Assembly: GCA_017557195.1 (NCBI GenBank)
Contig: JAFZAL010000034.1
Location: forward strand, 1-60,209
Direction of reading: 5' to 3'
Length of the DNA stretch: 60,209 nt
Origin: Thermoguttaceae bacterium
Lineage (GTDB): Bacteria; Planctomycetota; Planctomycetia; Pirellulales; Thermoguttaceae
Shown: positions 1 through 8,297 of the stretch, one piece after another
Layout: each line of letters starts with the position of its first letter
Position numbering within the stretch: the stretch's first letter is position 1
The notes under the pieces: model-generated
The model's database searches: none
Told to the model about the DNA's origin: nothing
The model's input: the letters and a program-made list of their open reading frames with translations, nothing else
Made by a program: the position numbers and the translations under genes

Positions 1-2
1 CG

Positions 3-194
3 CCGGACGAGCTGGAAGAAACGGACTCGCTGGAAACGACCCTCGCCCCGGTTGCGGACGCCGACGATTCCGACTACGTCCCGATCCAGTTCCATTCCGT
101 TGTAACAGAACTGGGCATGTTCGAACTGTGGTGTCAGTCCGTCAACTCACCCGATAAATGGAAACTGGAATTCTCCGTTCGGGAAGACGAATAA
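3..194 (+). CDS. C-terminal end of an Hsp70-family (DnaK-like) protein, partial
   Basis: The window opens inside an ORF read from position 3 and ending at TAA 192-194, about 63 residues. The visible tail is an acidic linker followed by a segment with VPIQFHSVVTELGMFELWC and then WKLEFSVRE. The TELG..ELWC...W.LEF.VR pattern is what I recall from the C-terminal extension of planctomycete Hsp70-like proteins, which carry an actin-type ATPase domain followed by this extra beta-rich domain. The ATPase domain would lie upstream of the window and is not seen, so the family call rests only on the tail. It converges on the rubrerythrin gene. Confidence 0.6.
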   Translation, partial: PDELEETDSLETTLAPVADADDSDYVPIQFHSVVTELGMFELWCQSVNSPDKWKLEFSVREDE

Positions 195-197
195 ACG

Positions 198-230
198 TAA
201 AAAAAGACGCTGTCGTTGTAACAGCGTCTT
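198..230 (-). terminator. Intrinsic terminator of the rubrerythrin gene
   Basis: A perfect 10-bp stem (204-213 with 221-230, AAGACGCTGT/ACAGCGTCTT) with a 7-nt loop is followed on the minus strand by a run of Ts (complement of the A run at 198-205). It lies 34 nt past the rubrerythrin stop. On the plus strand there is no T-run, so it should act mainly for the minus-strand gene. Confidence 0.8.
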
Positions 231-263
231 AATGAACGAATCATTTCAAGGCAAAAGCGTCGA

Positions 264-818
264 TTATTTTTCGAAGAATCGCTTGAGCAATCCGGCGAAA
301 CCGGCTCCGTGACGAGCTTCGTCCTTTGCCATTTCGTGAACGGTGTCATGAATGGCGTCGAATCCGAGCTGCTTGGCGCGTTTCGCCAATTCGAACTTAC
401 CCGCGCAGGCGCCAGCTTCCGCTTCAGCGCGCATCTGAAGGTTCGTCTTCGTGCAGGGAACGAGGACTTCGCCCAGCAGTTCCGCAAACTTGGAGGCGTG
501 TTCCGCTTCTTCAAAAGCGTAACGCTTGAAGGCTTCGGCGATTTCCGGATAGCCTTCGCGTTCCGCCTGACGGCTCATCGCCAGGTACATGCCGACTTCG
601 GTGCATTCGCCGGTGAAATTGGCGCGAAGTCCGTCCATGATTTCCTGATCGTCAACTTTGCCGTCGCCGATCGAGTGAACGGTTGCATAGCTGGCGCCAG
701 TTGAACCTTCTTCCATCTTGGTGAACTTGCTGCCGGGAACGCCGCACTGCGGGCATTTTTCCGGAGCTTCGTCGCCTTCGTAAACGTAACCGCAAGCTGG
801 GCATACAAATTTAGCCAT
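264..818 (-). CDS. Reverse-type rubrerythrin (N-terminal rubredoxin, C-terminal diiron domain)
   Basis: 184 residues. The N-terminus is a rubredoxin-like FeS4 site ([10 protein letters not shown] at about residues 6-15, CPQCG at about 22-26), followed by a ferritin-like four-helix diiron domain with Glu/His ligands in EEAEHA and DEARHG. In classical rubrerythrin the rubredoxin part is C-terminal; the reversed order is known in anaerobes, where such enzymes reduce hydrogen peroxide (and oxygen) to water. The start is supported by AAGGAG 8 nt before the ATG. It is monocistronic, with its own terminator at 198-230 and a long A+T-rich upstream region. Cytoplasmic. Its presence suggests an anaerobic or microaerophilic host cell. 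Confidence 0.93.
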   Translation of the reverse strand: MAKFVCPACGYVYEGDEAPEKCPQCGVPGSKFTKMEEGSTGASYATVHSIGDGKVDDQEIMDGLRANFTGECTEVGMYLAMSRQAEREGYPEIAEAFKRYAFEEAEHASKFAELLGEVLVPCTKTNLQMRAEAEAGACAGKFELAKRAKQLGFDAIHDTVHEMAKDEARHGAGFAGLLKRFFEK

Positions 819-1199
819 AATCTAACTCCTTGTAAAATTAGGGGGTCAAAACGATTATTGGAATAATGTACCGAAACGTCTTCCAATTTTATAAACTAAT
901 TATTTTGAACTTTTTGATAAAGTTTCTCAAAATCTTTTTTAAATTATATCCCTCATTTGAGAAAAAACAAGGGGGAGGAAAGGATAGAATAGACCTAATC
1001 GCACGCAAATTTTCCTGACGTCAAACGACTCCTCCCGAAAGGGGCGGCTCGACGTCCTTTTCGCCTGTTTTGCAGCGAAATTCTGTTATCGCCCGAGCAA
1101 GAGGGGGAAAGTTGAAGAAATTGGACGCAGGAATCGAGAACAATGAGCGTTTTTTAGTGAGTATTAGTAGAATTCTGCATAGTCCGTAATTTTTTCATC
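819..1199. other. Intergenic region between divergent rubrerythrin and the small membrane protein
   Basis: No gene is seen. Around 900-960 the sequence is A+T-rich. At 908-924 there is an inverted repeat AACTTT-N5-AAAGTT upstream of rubrerythrin that could be an operator (peroxide or iron control would fit, but no family consensus is clear). Positions 1001-1013 (GCACGCAAATTTT) are identical to 13 bp of the terminal inverted repeat of the element at 7586-7936, with no partner nearby; this may be a relic end. Confidence 0.4.
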
Positions 1200-1227
1200 T
1201 TGACTAAACGAATTACTTGAGTACAAT
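1200..1227 (+). promoter_or_regulatory. Sigma70-type promoter for the 1351-6129 gene pair
   Basis: TTGACT at 1200-1205, a 16-nt spacer, and TACAAT at 1222-1227. It lies immediately before the first heptamer-repeat hairpin (1231-1345), which would therefore be transcribed as the 5' leader. Confidence 0.5.
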
Positions 1228-1230
1228 ATA

Positions 1231-1346
1231 TAGGAAATAGGGAGCAGGGAATAGGGAATAGTAATTCGCCTATGACGAATTTAATGCTACTCCCTACTCC
1301 CTATTCCCCCCCCCCTAAACCATTTCCTATTCCCCATTCCCCTTTA
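1231..1346. repeat. Heptamer-period hairpin repeat, locus 1
   Basis: The left arm is GGAAATA/GGGAGCA/GGGAATA/GGGAATA units. The centre is an inverted repeat AATTCGCC...CGAATT. The right arm is CTACTCC/CTACTCC/CTATTCC-type units, extended by an imperfect second run to within a few bases of the ATG at 1351. The two arms are reverse complements, so the whole locus can fold into a long hairpin. The same architecture recurs at many junctions in this window. Confidence 0.85.
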
Positions 1347-1350
1347 CTCC

Positions 1351-1790
1351 CCATGCCACGTAAACGGATATTCCTTCGACGCGCTACGTTTTTGCACGCA
1401 GGCAGTTTGTTCCTGATGCTGATTGTATTTATATTCCTTTCAGTTCATCTTGCAAACCGGAGTCTGGAAGAACTCGTTCCCTCGGGCGGTCAGGCGACGA
1501 CAACGCAAAACGGGGAATCGGTTTCAAAAGAACTCAATGCGGCGCAAGCGATGCAGATCGCGAAGATTATTGATTCCGCGCCGTACGAGAATTTACAGAA
1601 CAAAACCGAGCTGGCGAAGATCGAACTGGCATACGTCAAAGCCGCTCACGATACATTTACGATTACTCCCGATGGCGTTATCAGCCGACGGGGTTGGTAT
1701 AATCAAAGAAAGCTCGACGCTGATCAGGTTGAGCAGATTATACAAATCGCGTTCCCGAAAACAGAAGAGGCAGTAGGCAATAGGCAGTAG
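1351..1790 (+). CDS. Small single-pass membrane protein of unknown function
   Basis: About 146 residues from ATG 1351 (MPRKRIFLRR...). An in-frame ATG at 1272 exists, but the extra N-terminus would be translated repeat DNA rich in Pro, so I reject it. A basic N-terminus is followed by one hydrophobic segment (about residues 16-34), then a soluble domain (about 45-140) that is presumably outside the membrane. I do not recognise a family. The last residues (EEAVGNRQ) and the TAG stop are encoded by the next heptamer repeat, so the native C-terminus may have been altered by repeat growth. It is probably co-transcribed with the helicase starting at 1888. Confidence 0.6.
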
Positions 1791-1880
1791 GCAGTAGTGA
1801 TTCGCCTGACGGCGAATTTAAAACTACTCCCTACTCCCTACTCCCTACTCCCTAAACTACACCCTATCCCCTACTCCCTT
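1767..1880. repeat. Heptamer-period hairpin repeat, locus 2
   Basis: Left arm (TAGGCAG)-type units starting inside the upstream gene and supplying its stop codon; core ATTCGCC-TGAC-GGCGAAT; right arm (CTACTCC)-type units continuing to 8 nt before the ATG at 1888. The two arms use different variants (GGCAGTA left, CTACTCC right), so the hairpin has mismatches at the G/C positions. No Shine-Dalgarno sequence fits before the 1888 start because the repeat fills the gap. Confidence 0.88.
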
Positions 1881-1887
1881 TAACACA

Positions 1888-4800
1888 ATGTCCGATTTGC
1901 CTTCTAACAATCGAATTACCCGTTGGGTTCAGAATTTATTGGACTTGACGCTTCGCAACCGTCTTCTTAACCTCAAAGACGCGTCGTTTACCATGGAGCT
2001 GATCTGTACCGACGCGGCGGATATAGAAGACCGCCTTGTTTCGGGATCGCTGCCGTTAAAAAACTTCAAGGAAAGCGAATACGATACGCGTCAATACCGC
2101 TCTGCTAAAACAGACCCGGATTCCGGCGAAGTTGTAGAGGACGAGCCCTCAGACGCATCTTCCAGTTCGAAGGCGAAAAAACTCCCGTCGACGGCGCTGT
2201 TTGTCAACCAGACGAAAAAGGAGACGGACAGACGTCTGCTTAAACTGTATCGTCAGACGAAAACCGACATCAGCGAAGGCGGCGTCAATACGCTCTTCCT
2301 GACCATCGGAACGCTGCATTGGCGTGACAAGTCCAAATCGGAAAAGGAGTATCTGGCGCCGATTATTCTTCTGCCCGTTGAACTGATTCGCAATTCTGTC
2401 AAGGCGGAATTCCGCGTTCAGCGCACAGACGACGACCCGTTTGTCAACCCGACGCTGTTGGAAGCCCTCCGCCGCGATTTCCAATTGAAAATCACAGACC
2501 TGTCGGAGCAGGTAGTCGAAGAGAAAGAGGACATCAACGTCAAAACGCTTTTGGACTCGTTTACCGAACAGATTTCCTCCATGACTGGCTGGAAAGTTGA
2601 ACCGACCTGCTGGCTGGGGCGGTTCTCGTTTGACAAGTTTATCATGTATACGGATTTGAATAACCGTTGGAAGGAACTGGCGGCGAATCCGGTTGTTAAA
2701 CAGCTTATCAACCTCACGGACGAACAGGTCCAGGAGGGAACGGAAGCCAGTCAGGGAGGAACAATCGGCGTTGACGTCGAGCAAACTAGCGCGTTCAACG
2801 AACCGCCTGCCGACACCCCGCTGCCGATTGCGGATTATCTCAATCTGTTCCTGCCGATTGCCGCAGACGCGTCACAGCGTTCCGCCGTTATTGAGTCTAC
2901 CAAAGGACGCAGCTTCGTTCTCTACGGCCCTCCGGGAACGGGCAAATCGCAGACGATTACTAACCTGATCGCCTACAATCTTGCGATGGGCAAGAAGGTT
3001 CTGTTCGTTTCCGAAAAGCGAGCGGCTTTGGAAGTTGTGTACAATCGTCTTTCCAAAATTGGACTGGGTCCGTACTGTCTGGAACTCCACTCCAACAAGG
3101 CGGTGAAGAGAAAGGTTCTCGACCAGTTCCAGGAAGTCTACGAAATGGGCAAAACGAAAGACGTTAACGCCGATTGGACCAGAACGTGTTCAGAACTGAC
3201 TGAGACGGAACAGACGCTGGACAACTACGTCCGCCAAATTCACAAGCCGATTGTTGGAAACATCTCGGCTTACGACTGTTTCGGCTGGCTGGCGTCGCAT
3301 GGGTACAGCTGGACGACCCGTATTCCGCGTCTTTACGACGGCGAAATTGAAGAGCAGGAACTGCCGGATTTGATTAACGCTGCGGAAGAGCTTCAGTCGC
3401 ACGCCGCAGAAATGGATCCCGCTATGCTCAAAGCTCTTTCTCCGCTGAAGCGGTTTAAGTGGAATCCAGAACTGGAATCCCAGATGATCGAAAGCGCGTC
3501 GGCGTTCCGTCCGGCTGTTGAAGGCGTGAACCAAGTCTACAAACAGGCGGAAGAAGTTTTGTCGCTGCCGGATATCAAAGACGCGTCTGCCAAGATCACG
3601 CTGGCGTCACAGATTTTGGAGTTCCTCCAGAATTCCGGGCCGCTGCCGTCCAACCTGCTTTCCGAGGCGTTTGGGAAATTCATGCCGCTGGTTGACATGT
3701 TTGTCGAACAGGCAAAGCAGTACAAAGACGCTCTTGACGCTCTGAAACTGTTTGACATCAATCGGGTTCTCAACCTCCGCGTCGTTCAGCTTAACGACCA
3801 TATCGAGTACGTTAAAAAGTCGTTCTTTATGTTCCGGTTCATGAAGAAACGGAGCGTTGTCAAAGAATACGCCAGCCTCGTTCCGCCGACTAACGGCAAG
3901 CTGACGTTTGAAATGCTGGAAGCGGCAGCGCCGAAAATCGCCGCGCTTCAGGAATCGTACAAACTCCTTTCGGAACACGGGGACGAAATCCTTGCCGCGG
4001 TCGGCGACTGGAACGGCGAATCCGCCAATCTGGAAGAACTGCTTCCGTCTGTTCAGCGCGGAAAGGCTCTTCGAGAAATCCTGTCCGTTGACTGCTTGAC
4101 CGCGGCCGACCGCAAGCGTCTGTTCGATTTCGTCTGCGAGCAAACCGCCAATCCCAACGCGAATTTCGCCGCTCTCAACGCGGAATTCCAGGCGGCGGTT
4201 AAAGAATATCGCATGGCGATGGAAACGTTCAACCAGACTGTTCCCACTCGCACGATGACGCCCATTGAAGCAATGGCTCTTATTGACGCTCTGCCGCAAG
4301 CGGGTCGTTCCCTGCGTCAGTTCTCGTTCTGGACGGACGTCCGAAATGACGCCAGAAGAATGCACCTCGGACCGTTGGCAAAAGCGATTGAGCAGGGCAA
4401 AATCGATATTGCCAAGCAGTCTGCGGCGGAAGCCATGGAAGCGTCTTATCGATGGCAGCTGATTTACAAAGAGCTGGAATTCAACGACGCCTTGAACCGT
4501 TTTGACGGCGTCAGTCAAAACCGCTGCGTTGAACGATTCTGCTCGTTGGACGACAGTTTCTCGAAGCTGTCGATTCGCAAAATTCTCCTTGCGCTGTCGA
4601 CGGAAGCCACTCGCGCGGCTGCAGAATCAACCACTGCCGGGTCGCCTTTGAGAGCGGAGGGCGATTTGCTGCGTCGTGAAATGAACAAGAAGATGCGCTT
4701 CCTGCCTATTCGTTCTCTGCTGGAACGCGCTCCGAATTTAACGCGTCGGCTCAAGCCGTGTTTTCTCATGTCGCCGCTGTCGGTCGCTCAATATCTGCCG

Positions 4801-6129
4801 ACAAACGACGCGGGATTTGACCTGGTCGTCTTCGACGAGGCGTCGCAAATTCCAACGTGGGACGCTGTCGGCGTTATCGCCCGCGCGAAAAACGCGATTA
4901 TCGTCGGCGACCCCAAACAGCTGCCGCCAACCGCATTCTTCCAGCGTCAGGACGCCGTTGCAGAAGAAATTACCGAACAGAACGAAGACGAAGTCGAAGA
5001 CATGGAAAGCATTCTCGACGAATGCATCGCCATCGGCATGGACGGCATGAAGCTCAACACCCACTACCGAAGCAAGAACGAGTCCCTTATCGCCTTTAGC
5101 AACCATTACTATTATCAGGACGAACTGGACACGTTCCCGTCTCCGGATAGGAATTTAGGCAGTAGGCAAGAGGCAGTAGGCAGTAGTGATGATTCTCGCA
5201 ACTCGCAACTCGCAACTCGCAACTTTACAGGGGTCCATTTCGAATACGTTCCCAACGCGGTTTACGACAAGAGCAAAACGCGAACCAACAAAGCGGAAGC
5301 GCAGCGCGTTGTCGAGATTGTTCTCGACCGCTTGAGCAATCCCAAAACGTCGGGGCGGTCGATGGGCGTTGTAGCGTTTTCCGCTCAGCAGAAAGACCTC
5401 ATTGAAGACATGCTCGATCAGGCGGCGGACAGCAATCCGGAACTGGCAAATGCGATGTCCGAAGCGATGGCGGAACCGCTGTTCGTGAAGAACCTGGAAA
5501 ACGTTCAGGGCGACGAACGCGACTGCATTATTTTCAGCATCGGATACGCGCCGGACGCCACCGGGGCGTTTGCCATGAACTTCGGCCCGCTCAACAAGAG
5601 CGGCGGTCAGCGTCGTCTGAACGTTGCCGTTACCCGCGCCAAGGAAGAGATTATCGTCGTGTCGTCCATTTACGCGTCACAGATTGATTTGAACCGCACT
5701 AGCGCCGTCGGTCCGGCACATCTCAAAGCGTATCTGGAATTCGCCCAGTCCGGCCGCCCGACCTGGTCAGACGCCTCCGGCGCGGGGTCGGATTCCTCTG
5801 CTGATAAAAACCGCTTTATCCAATGCGTTGCCAATTTCCTCCGGGAAAACGGCTACGAAGTGGACTGCGGAGTCGGCTTTTCTGACTACAAGATCGACAT
5901 CGCCATCGTCGACCCGAAGAATCCCAACCGTTACTGTCTGGCGGTCGAATGCGACGGCGCGGTTTACAAGAACGCGAAGATCGCCCGAGATCGTGAAAAG
6001 TCTCGTCCGTCCATGCTGGAAGGCTTGGGCTGGAAACACTGCCGCGTCTGGTCGACGGAATGGTTTACCGACCCTGAGAAAACCAAAGAGGATTTGCTTA
6101 AATGCCTCAAGCCGGGGAAAAAAGACTAA
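1888..6129 (+). CDS. DUF4011-type SF1 helicase with C-terminal Vsr-like (MTES_1575) nuclease domain
   Basis: 1413 residues. The N-terminus (RITRWVQNLLDLTLRNRLLNL, about 10-30) matches DUF4011. The AAA_11/AAA_12 SF1 helicase core has Walker A GPPGTGKS at about 346-353 and Walker B VVFDEASQIP at about 979-988, then GDPKQLPPT (motif III), HYRSKNESL (motif IV) and VAVTRAKEEI (motif VI). From about 1306 on there is a restriction-endonuclease-fold domain (FLRENGYEVD, KIDIAIVDP, AVECDG), resembling DUF559/Vsr. Large members of this family usually continue into a DUF3320 domain, which is absent here. Related proteins have been reported among single-gene phage-defence systems; that role here is inference. 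Residues about 1090-1112 are translated heptamer repeats inserted in a loop before GVHFEYV. Confidence 0.88.
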   Translation: MSDLPSNNRITRWVQNLLDLTLRNRLLNLKDASFTMELICTDAADIEDRLVSGSLPLKNFKESEYDTRQYRSAKTDPDSGEVVEDEPSDASSSSKAKKLPSTALFVNQTKKETDRRLLKLYRQTKTDISEGGVNTLFLTIGTLHWRDKSKSEKEYLAPIILLPVELIRNSVKAEFRVQRTDDDPFVNPTLLEALRRDFQLKITDLSEQVVEEKEDINVKTLLDSFTEQISSMTGWKVEPTCWLGRFSFDKFIMYTDLNNRWKELAANPVVKQLINLTDEQVQEGTEASQGGTIGVDVEQTSAFNEPPADTPLPIADYLNLFLPIAADASQRSAVIESTKGRSFVLYGPPGTGKSQTITNLIAYNLAMGKKVLFVSEKRAALEVVYNRLSKIGLGPYCLELHSNKAVKRKVLDQFQEVYEMGKTKDVNADWTRTCSELTETEQTLDNYVRQIHKPIVGNISAYDCFGWLASHGYSWTTRIPRLYDGEIEEQELPDLINAAEELQSHAAEMDPAMLKALSPLKRFKWNPELESQMIESASAFRPAVEGVNQVYKQAEEVLSLPDIKDASAKITLASQILEFLQNSGPLPSNLLSEAFGKFMPLVDMFVEQAKQYKDALDALKLFDINRVLNLRVVQLNDHIEYVKKSFFMFRFMKKRSVVKEYASLVPPTNGKLTFEMLEAAAPKIAALQESYKLLSEHGDEILAAVGDWNGESANLEELLPSVQRGKALREILSVDCLTAADRKRLFDFVCEQTANPNANFAALNAEFQAAVKEYRMAMETFNQTVPTRTMTPIEAMALIDALPQAGRSLRQFSFWTDVRNDARRMHLGPLAKAIEQGKIDIAKQSAAEAMEASYRWQLIYKELEFNDALNRFDGVSQNRCVERFCSLDDSFSKLSIRKILLALSTEATRAAAESTTAGSPLRAEGDLLRREMNKKMRFLPIRSLLERAPNLTRRLKPCFLMSPLSVAQYLPTNDAGFDLVVFDEASQIPTWDAVGVIARAKNAIIVGDPKQLPPTAFFQRQDAVAEEITEQNEDEVEDMESILDECIAIGMDGMKLNTHYRSKNESLIAFSNHYYYQDELDTFPSPDRNLGSRQEAVGSSDDSRNSQLATRNFTGVHFEYVPNAVYDKSKTRTNKAEAQRVVEIVLDRLSNPKTSGRSMGVVAFSAQQKDLIEDMLDQAADSNPELANAMSEAMAEPLFVKNLENVQGDERDCIIFSIGYAPDATGAFAMNFGPLNKSGGQRRLNVAVTRAKEEIIVVSSIYASQIDLNRTSAVGPAHLKAYLEFAQSGRPTWSDASGAGSDSSADKNRFIQCVANFLRENGYEVDCGVGFSDYKIDIAIVDPKNPNRYCLAVECDGAVYKNAKIARDREKSRPSMLEGLGWKHCRVWSTEWFTDPEKTKEDLLKCLKPGKKD
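5157..5225. repeat. Heptamer repeat inside the helicase ORF
   Basis: GGCAGTA/GGCAAGA/GGCAGTA/GGCAGTA units are followed by four CGCAACT-type units. They are translated as GSRQEAVGSSDDSRNSQLATRNF. The unit GGCAAGA replaces a unit that would have given an in-frame TAG. The flanking protein (FPSP... and ...GVHFEYV) remains in frame. Confidence 0.9.
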
Positions 6130-6192
6130 ATCGGCAAATGTCTGCTGAATAAAACGGATATAAGTTTTGTCAACAGCGTCGCCACCCAATAG

Positions 6193-6231
6193 AAAAAGAG
6201 AGCTTCTAAAACTGTTAGAAGCTCTCTTTTT
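6193..6231. terminator. Bidirectional intrinsic terminator between helicase and DUF1559 gene
   Basis: A perfect 17-bp stem (6193-6209 with 6215-6231) with a 5-nt loop, A-run on one side and T-run on the other. It separates two convergent genes, and both directions end in a U-tract. Confidence 0.9.
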
Positions 6232-6262
6232 GTTTTCATACATTCAACCCGTTTATGACAAA

Positions 6263-7414
6263 TTAGAACTTCGTCGTGTCGAAGTTGTAGGCATCTTCGC
6301 GGTTGCCGAGTGCGGAGTAAATGAGCGGATCAATATTAAAGGAGATTTCTCGAGTAGAACCGTCGCACATGCAGACGTTAAATCCGACGCGGTGCGCGCT
6401 GCCCATGGCGTATCGGAATTTGCCGTCATCGTTGCGTTTGTCCTGATACGGTAAATACTCGTTTGGATTGGTTCCGATTCTTGTAGCGTTCTGAATTGCA
6501 TCCTTGTTTGACCACGACTTAACGCCATTATTTGCGGTTACCGGTTCAAATTTCAACCCTGTACCAACCATTCGGACATTCGAGCAGGAAATCCCGGTAA
6601 ACATACAGACGTCTTCGCCAAATTGGCAGCCGCCCTGATAGTTGTCTTTATCGAGAAACTTCTCGCTGAACATGATTGTAGACGTCATACCGTCTCGAAC
6701 GTAGTCAGGAGAAACTTCGCTGCCGGCAAAACAAATCCCGAAAGACCGCCACTGAATCAGTTTGAATTTCTTAGTCCAGCTTGAACTGGAACCTTCAATA
6801 TAACTTTGAGGATAGCTCGATCCGTCAAAGGCTAAAGTTTCGTAACATTCCGTTGTGTTTCCTCCGTTAGCCGCGTAATCGCTCTTGGCAACCATCGAGG
6901 CGATTGTAATGGAGCTGCTTCCCGTCTCGCCACCGAAAAAAACGGTCTGAGAGTTACGCAGCGGATACGACTGCGAACGACGGCGAGATGGACAATTGCA
7001 AACTTTTAACGGGGATTCCACCAGGTCTTTGACGCTTTGCTGAGCGTTGGCGTCGTTGAAGGCGGCGGAGTTGTTCGCCAAATGGTTGTAGTTGAACAAT
7101 CGTTCCTGATCCAGATACGGCAAAATGGAATAAAGCCATCCGCCTGGTTGAGTGCGTCCGAAACCGTAGTCCGGAAAACCAACCCATTTCGGTCCCCAGC
7201 CGCCGGTAGGAAAGAACTTCTGTCGTTCCAGATGAGCGCTCGCAGCAGTCCCCATCTGTTTCAGATTGTTCATGCACTGCGCTTTATTCGCCGCTTCGAC
7301 AGCCATGTTGACAGCCGGAAGCAGAAGCGCTACCAATACTGATATAATAGCGATAACAACCAAAAGTTCTACAAGCGTAAAAGCGCTATGAACGTTTTTG
7401 AATTTACGTGCCAT
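6263..7414 (-). CDS. DUF1559 (SBP_bac_10) protein with pseudopilin-type N-terminus
   Basis: 383 residues. The prepilin-like signal ([24 protein letters not shown], split here as [12 protein letters not shown] and [12 protein letters not shown]) at about residues 12-35 is followed by [16 protein letters not shown] and a long beta-rich domain with CNCPSRRR, and it ends in [18 protein letters not shown]. This is the family found in large numbers in planctomycetes, usually called DUF1559, with a G/H-x-G cleavage region and a C-terminal 'DGS' motif. Members are thought to be exported pseudopilin-like proteins; the exact function is unknown. It is monocistronic. The terminator at 6193-6231 lies 30 nt past the stop, and a degenerate heptamer repeat lies upstream. 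Confidence 0.93.
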   Translation of the reverse strand: MARKFKNVHSAFTLVELLVVIAIISVLVALLLPAVNMAVEAANKAQCMNNLKQMGTAASAHLERQKFFPTGGWGPKWVGFPDYGFGRTQPGGWLYSILPYLDQERLFNYNHLANNSAAFNDANAQQSVKDLVESPLKVCNCPSRRRSQSYPLRNSQTVFFGGETGSSSITIASMVAKSDYAANGGNTTECYETLAFDGSSYPQSYIEGSSSSWTKKFKLIQWRSFGICFAGSEVSPDYVRDGMTSTIMFSEKFLDKDNYQGGCQFGEDVCMFTGISCSNVRMVGTGLKFEPVTANNGVKSWSNKDAIQNATRIGTNPNEYLPYQDKRNDDGKFRYAMGSAHRVGFNVCMCDGSTREISFNIDPLIYSALGNREDAYNFDTTKF

Positions 7415-7435
7415 GGGAATAAGAGGGTTAAAGGT

Positions 7436-7535
7436 GAATTAGGAGTTCGGAGTCAGGAGTGAGACAAGAGACATTAGATAAGAGCTATTGCTTAATAACT
7501 AATCCCTTAACCACTCGCTTCTCTCCACTAATTAT
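7436..7535. repeat. Degenerate heptamer-period repeat upstream of the DUF1559 gene
   Basis: AGGAGTT/CGGAGTC/AGGAGTG/AGACAAG/AGACATT/AGATAAG keeps a 7-nt period although the units have diverged. The opposite arm (CTTAATAACTAATCCCTTAACCACT) is weaker. I read it as an old or divergent member of the same repeat class. Confidence 0.45.
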
Positions 7536-7576
7536 AATTATACTCCAAATTCAATTATTTATCAACCCCCTTCCAA

Positions 7577-7945
7577 TAAAATTATGGGTGCACGCAAATT
7601 TTTCTTGTGAAGATTGGTGAAGTTGGAATATTGAATCGCGTCCTGGAGGGACGCAACCCTTGTAACCGTGGGCTTCAGCCCACGGAATACTCGCAATAAT
7701 CTCCCCCTATCGCTTTAACCGCTTTTCCTCCCGCGCCCCCGTTGGGGGCGCGGGAGGAAAAGCGTATTCTTCGATATTCTATATATTCATGTTCTCCCTC
7801 CGGCGGTTGAAACCGCCGGTTATAGGAATATCGTCCCTTCGGGACTTTAGCGGACTATCGTCCGCTGTCGCTACCGCGACGTTTCGTATCTCATTTGGAC
7901 AAATCTTCTAAGCGCAGGAAAAATTTGCGTGCACCCTAAAATTAT
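7577..7945. mobile_element. 351-bp non-autonomous transposon-like element built of hairpins
   Basis: Perfect 19-bp terminal inverted repeats (7586-7604 GGGTGCACGCAAATTTTTC and its complement at 7918-7936) are flanked by a 9-bp direct repeat TAAAATTAT (7577-7585 and 7937-7945), the mark of a transposition event. There is no coding capacity. The interior holds seven separate palindromes: 7638-7654, 7666-7685, 7720-7764 (perfect 21-bp stem, 3-nt loop), 7800-7819, 7832-7844, 7851-7864 and 7867-7880. It fits a MITE mobilised in trans by a transposase elsewhere; the transposase family cannot be told from this window. Confidence 0.88.
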
Positions 7946-8092
7946 TTCTTCGGAGACGTAATCATATTTTTCTCGAATGAATATTAAAAAGAGCGCCTGT
8001 TTGAATCTGTTTATCTATTTTCACAAACCCAAAGCCTCATGCTCTCTGGCAAGCGGTAATTTTTAGGCGAAAAGCGTTTAGCCAGGCCATTC

Positions 8093-8159
8093 ACGGGGGG
8101 CGGGTATTACCCGCCTAAAAATCTTACATTATCATTTTCGCGGACAATGTCCGCTCCCC
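8093..8159. repeat. 67-bp dispersed double-palindrome module, copy 1
   Basis: ACGGGGG followed by GGCGGGTATTACCCGCC, TAAAAA, a variable ~19-nt spacer, TTTCGCGGACAATGTCCGC and TCCCC. A second copy of identical length lies at 51491-51557 with only the spacer differing. Just after copy 1 there is another short hairpin (8169-8186, CCCGCTCCCGTTGGCGGC) that reappears in part at about 31536-31554. Confidence 0.85.
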
Positions 8160-8220
8160 GGAAACATTACCCGCTCCCGTTGGCGGCTTTTTAATCTTAA
8201 CAAATTCCAGACTTTACAAA

Positions 8221-8253
8221 AAATCCCCTTCCGCCGAATCATTCGTAGGAAGG
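8221..8253 (-). terminator. Intrinsic terminator of porin 1
   Basis: CCCCTTCC...GGAAGGGG inverted repeat downstream of the porin 1 stop, followed on the minus strand by a T-run (complement of the A run at 8217-8223). The same hairpin family follows porins 2 and 3. Confidence 0.8.
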
Positions 8254-8297
8254 GGAACACACAGGCAAGGGTATGATAGCTGTCTTGCGTTGATGTA

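Noticed and set aside
1001-1013. A second copy of the MITE-like element near 1 kb
   Set aside because: Only 13 bp of one end match, with no partner or target duplication; at most a relic.
1272-1350. N-terminal extension of the small membrane protein from the ATG at 1272
   Set aside because: The extension would be translated heptamer repeat placed before a signal-anchor segment; ATG 1351 gives a normal membrane protein start.
6193-6231. Regulatory or repeat element in the helicase/DUF1559 gap
   Set aside because: The perfect stem with A and T runs on its two sides is fully explained as a bidirectional terminator.
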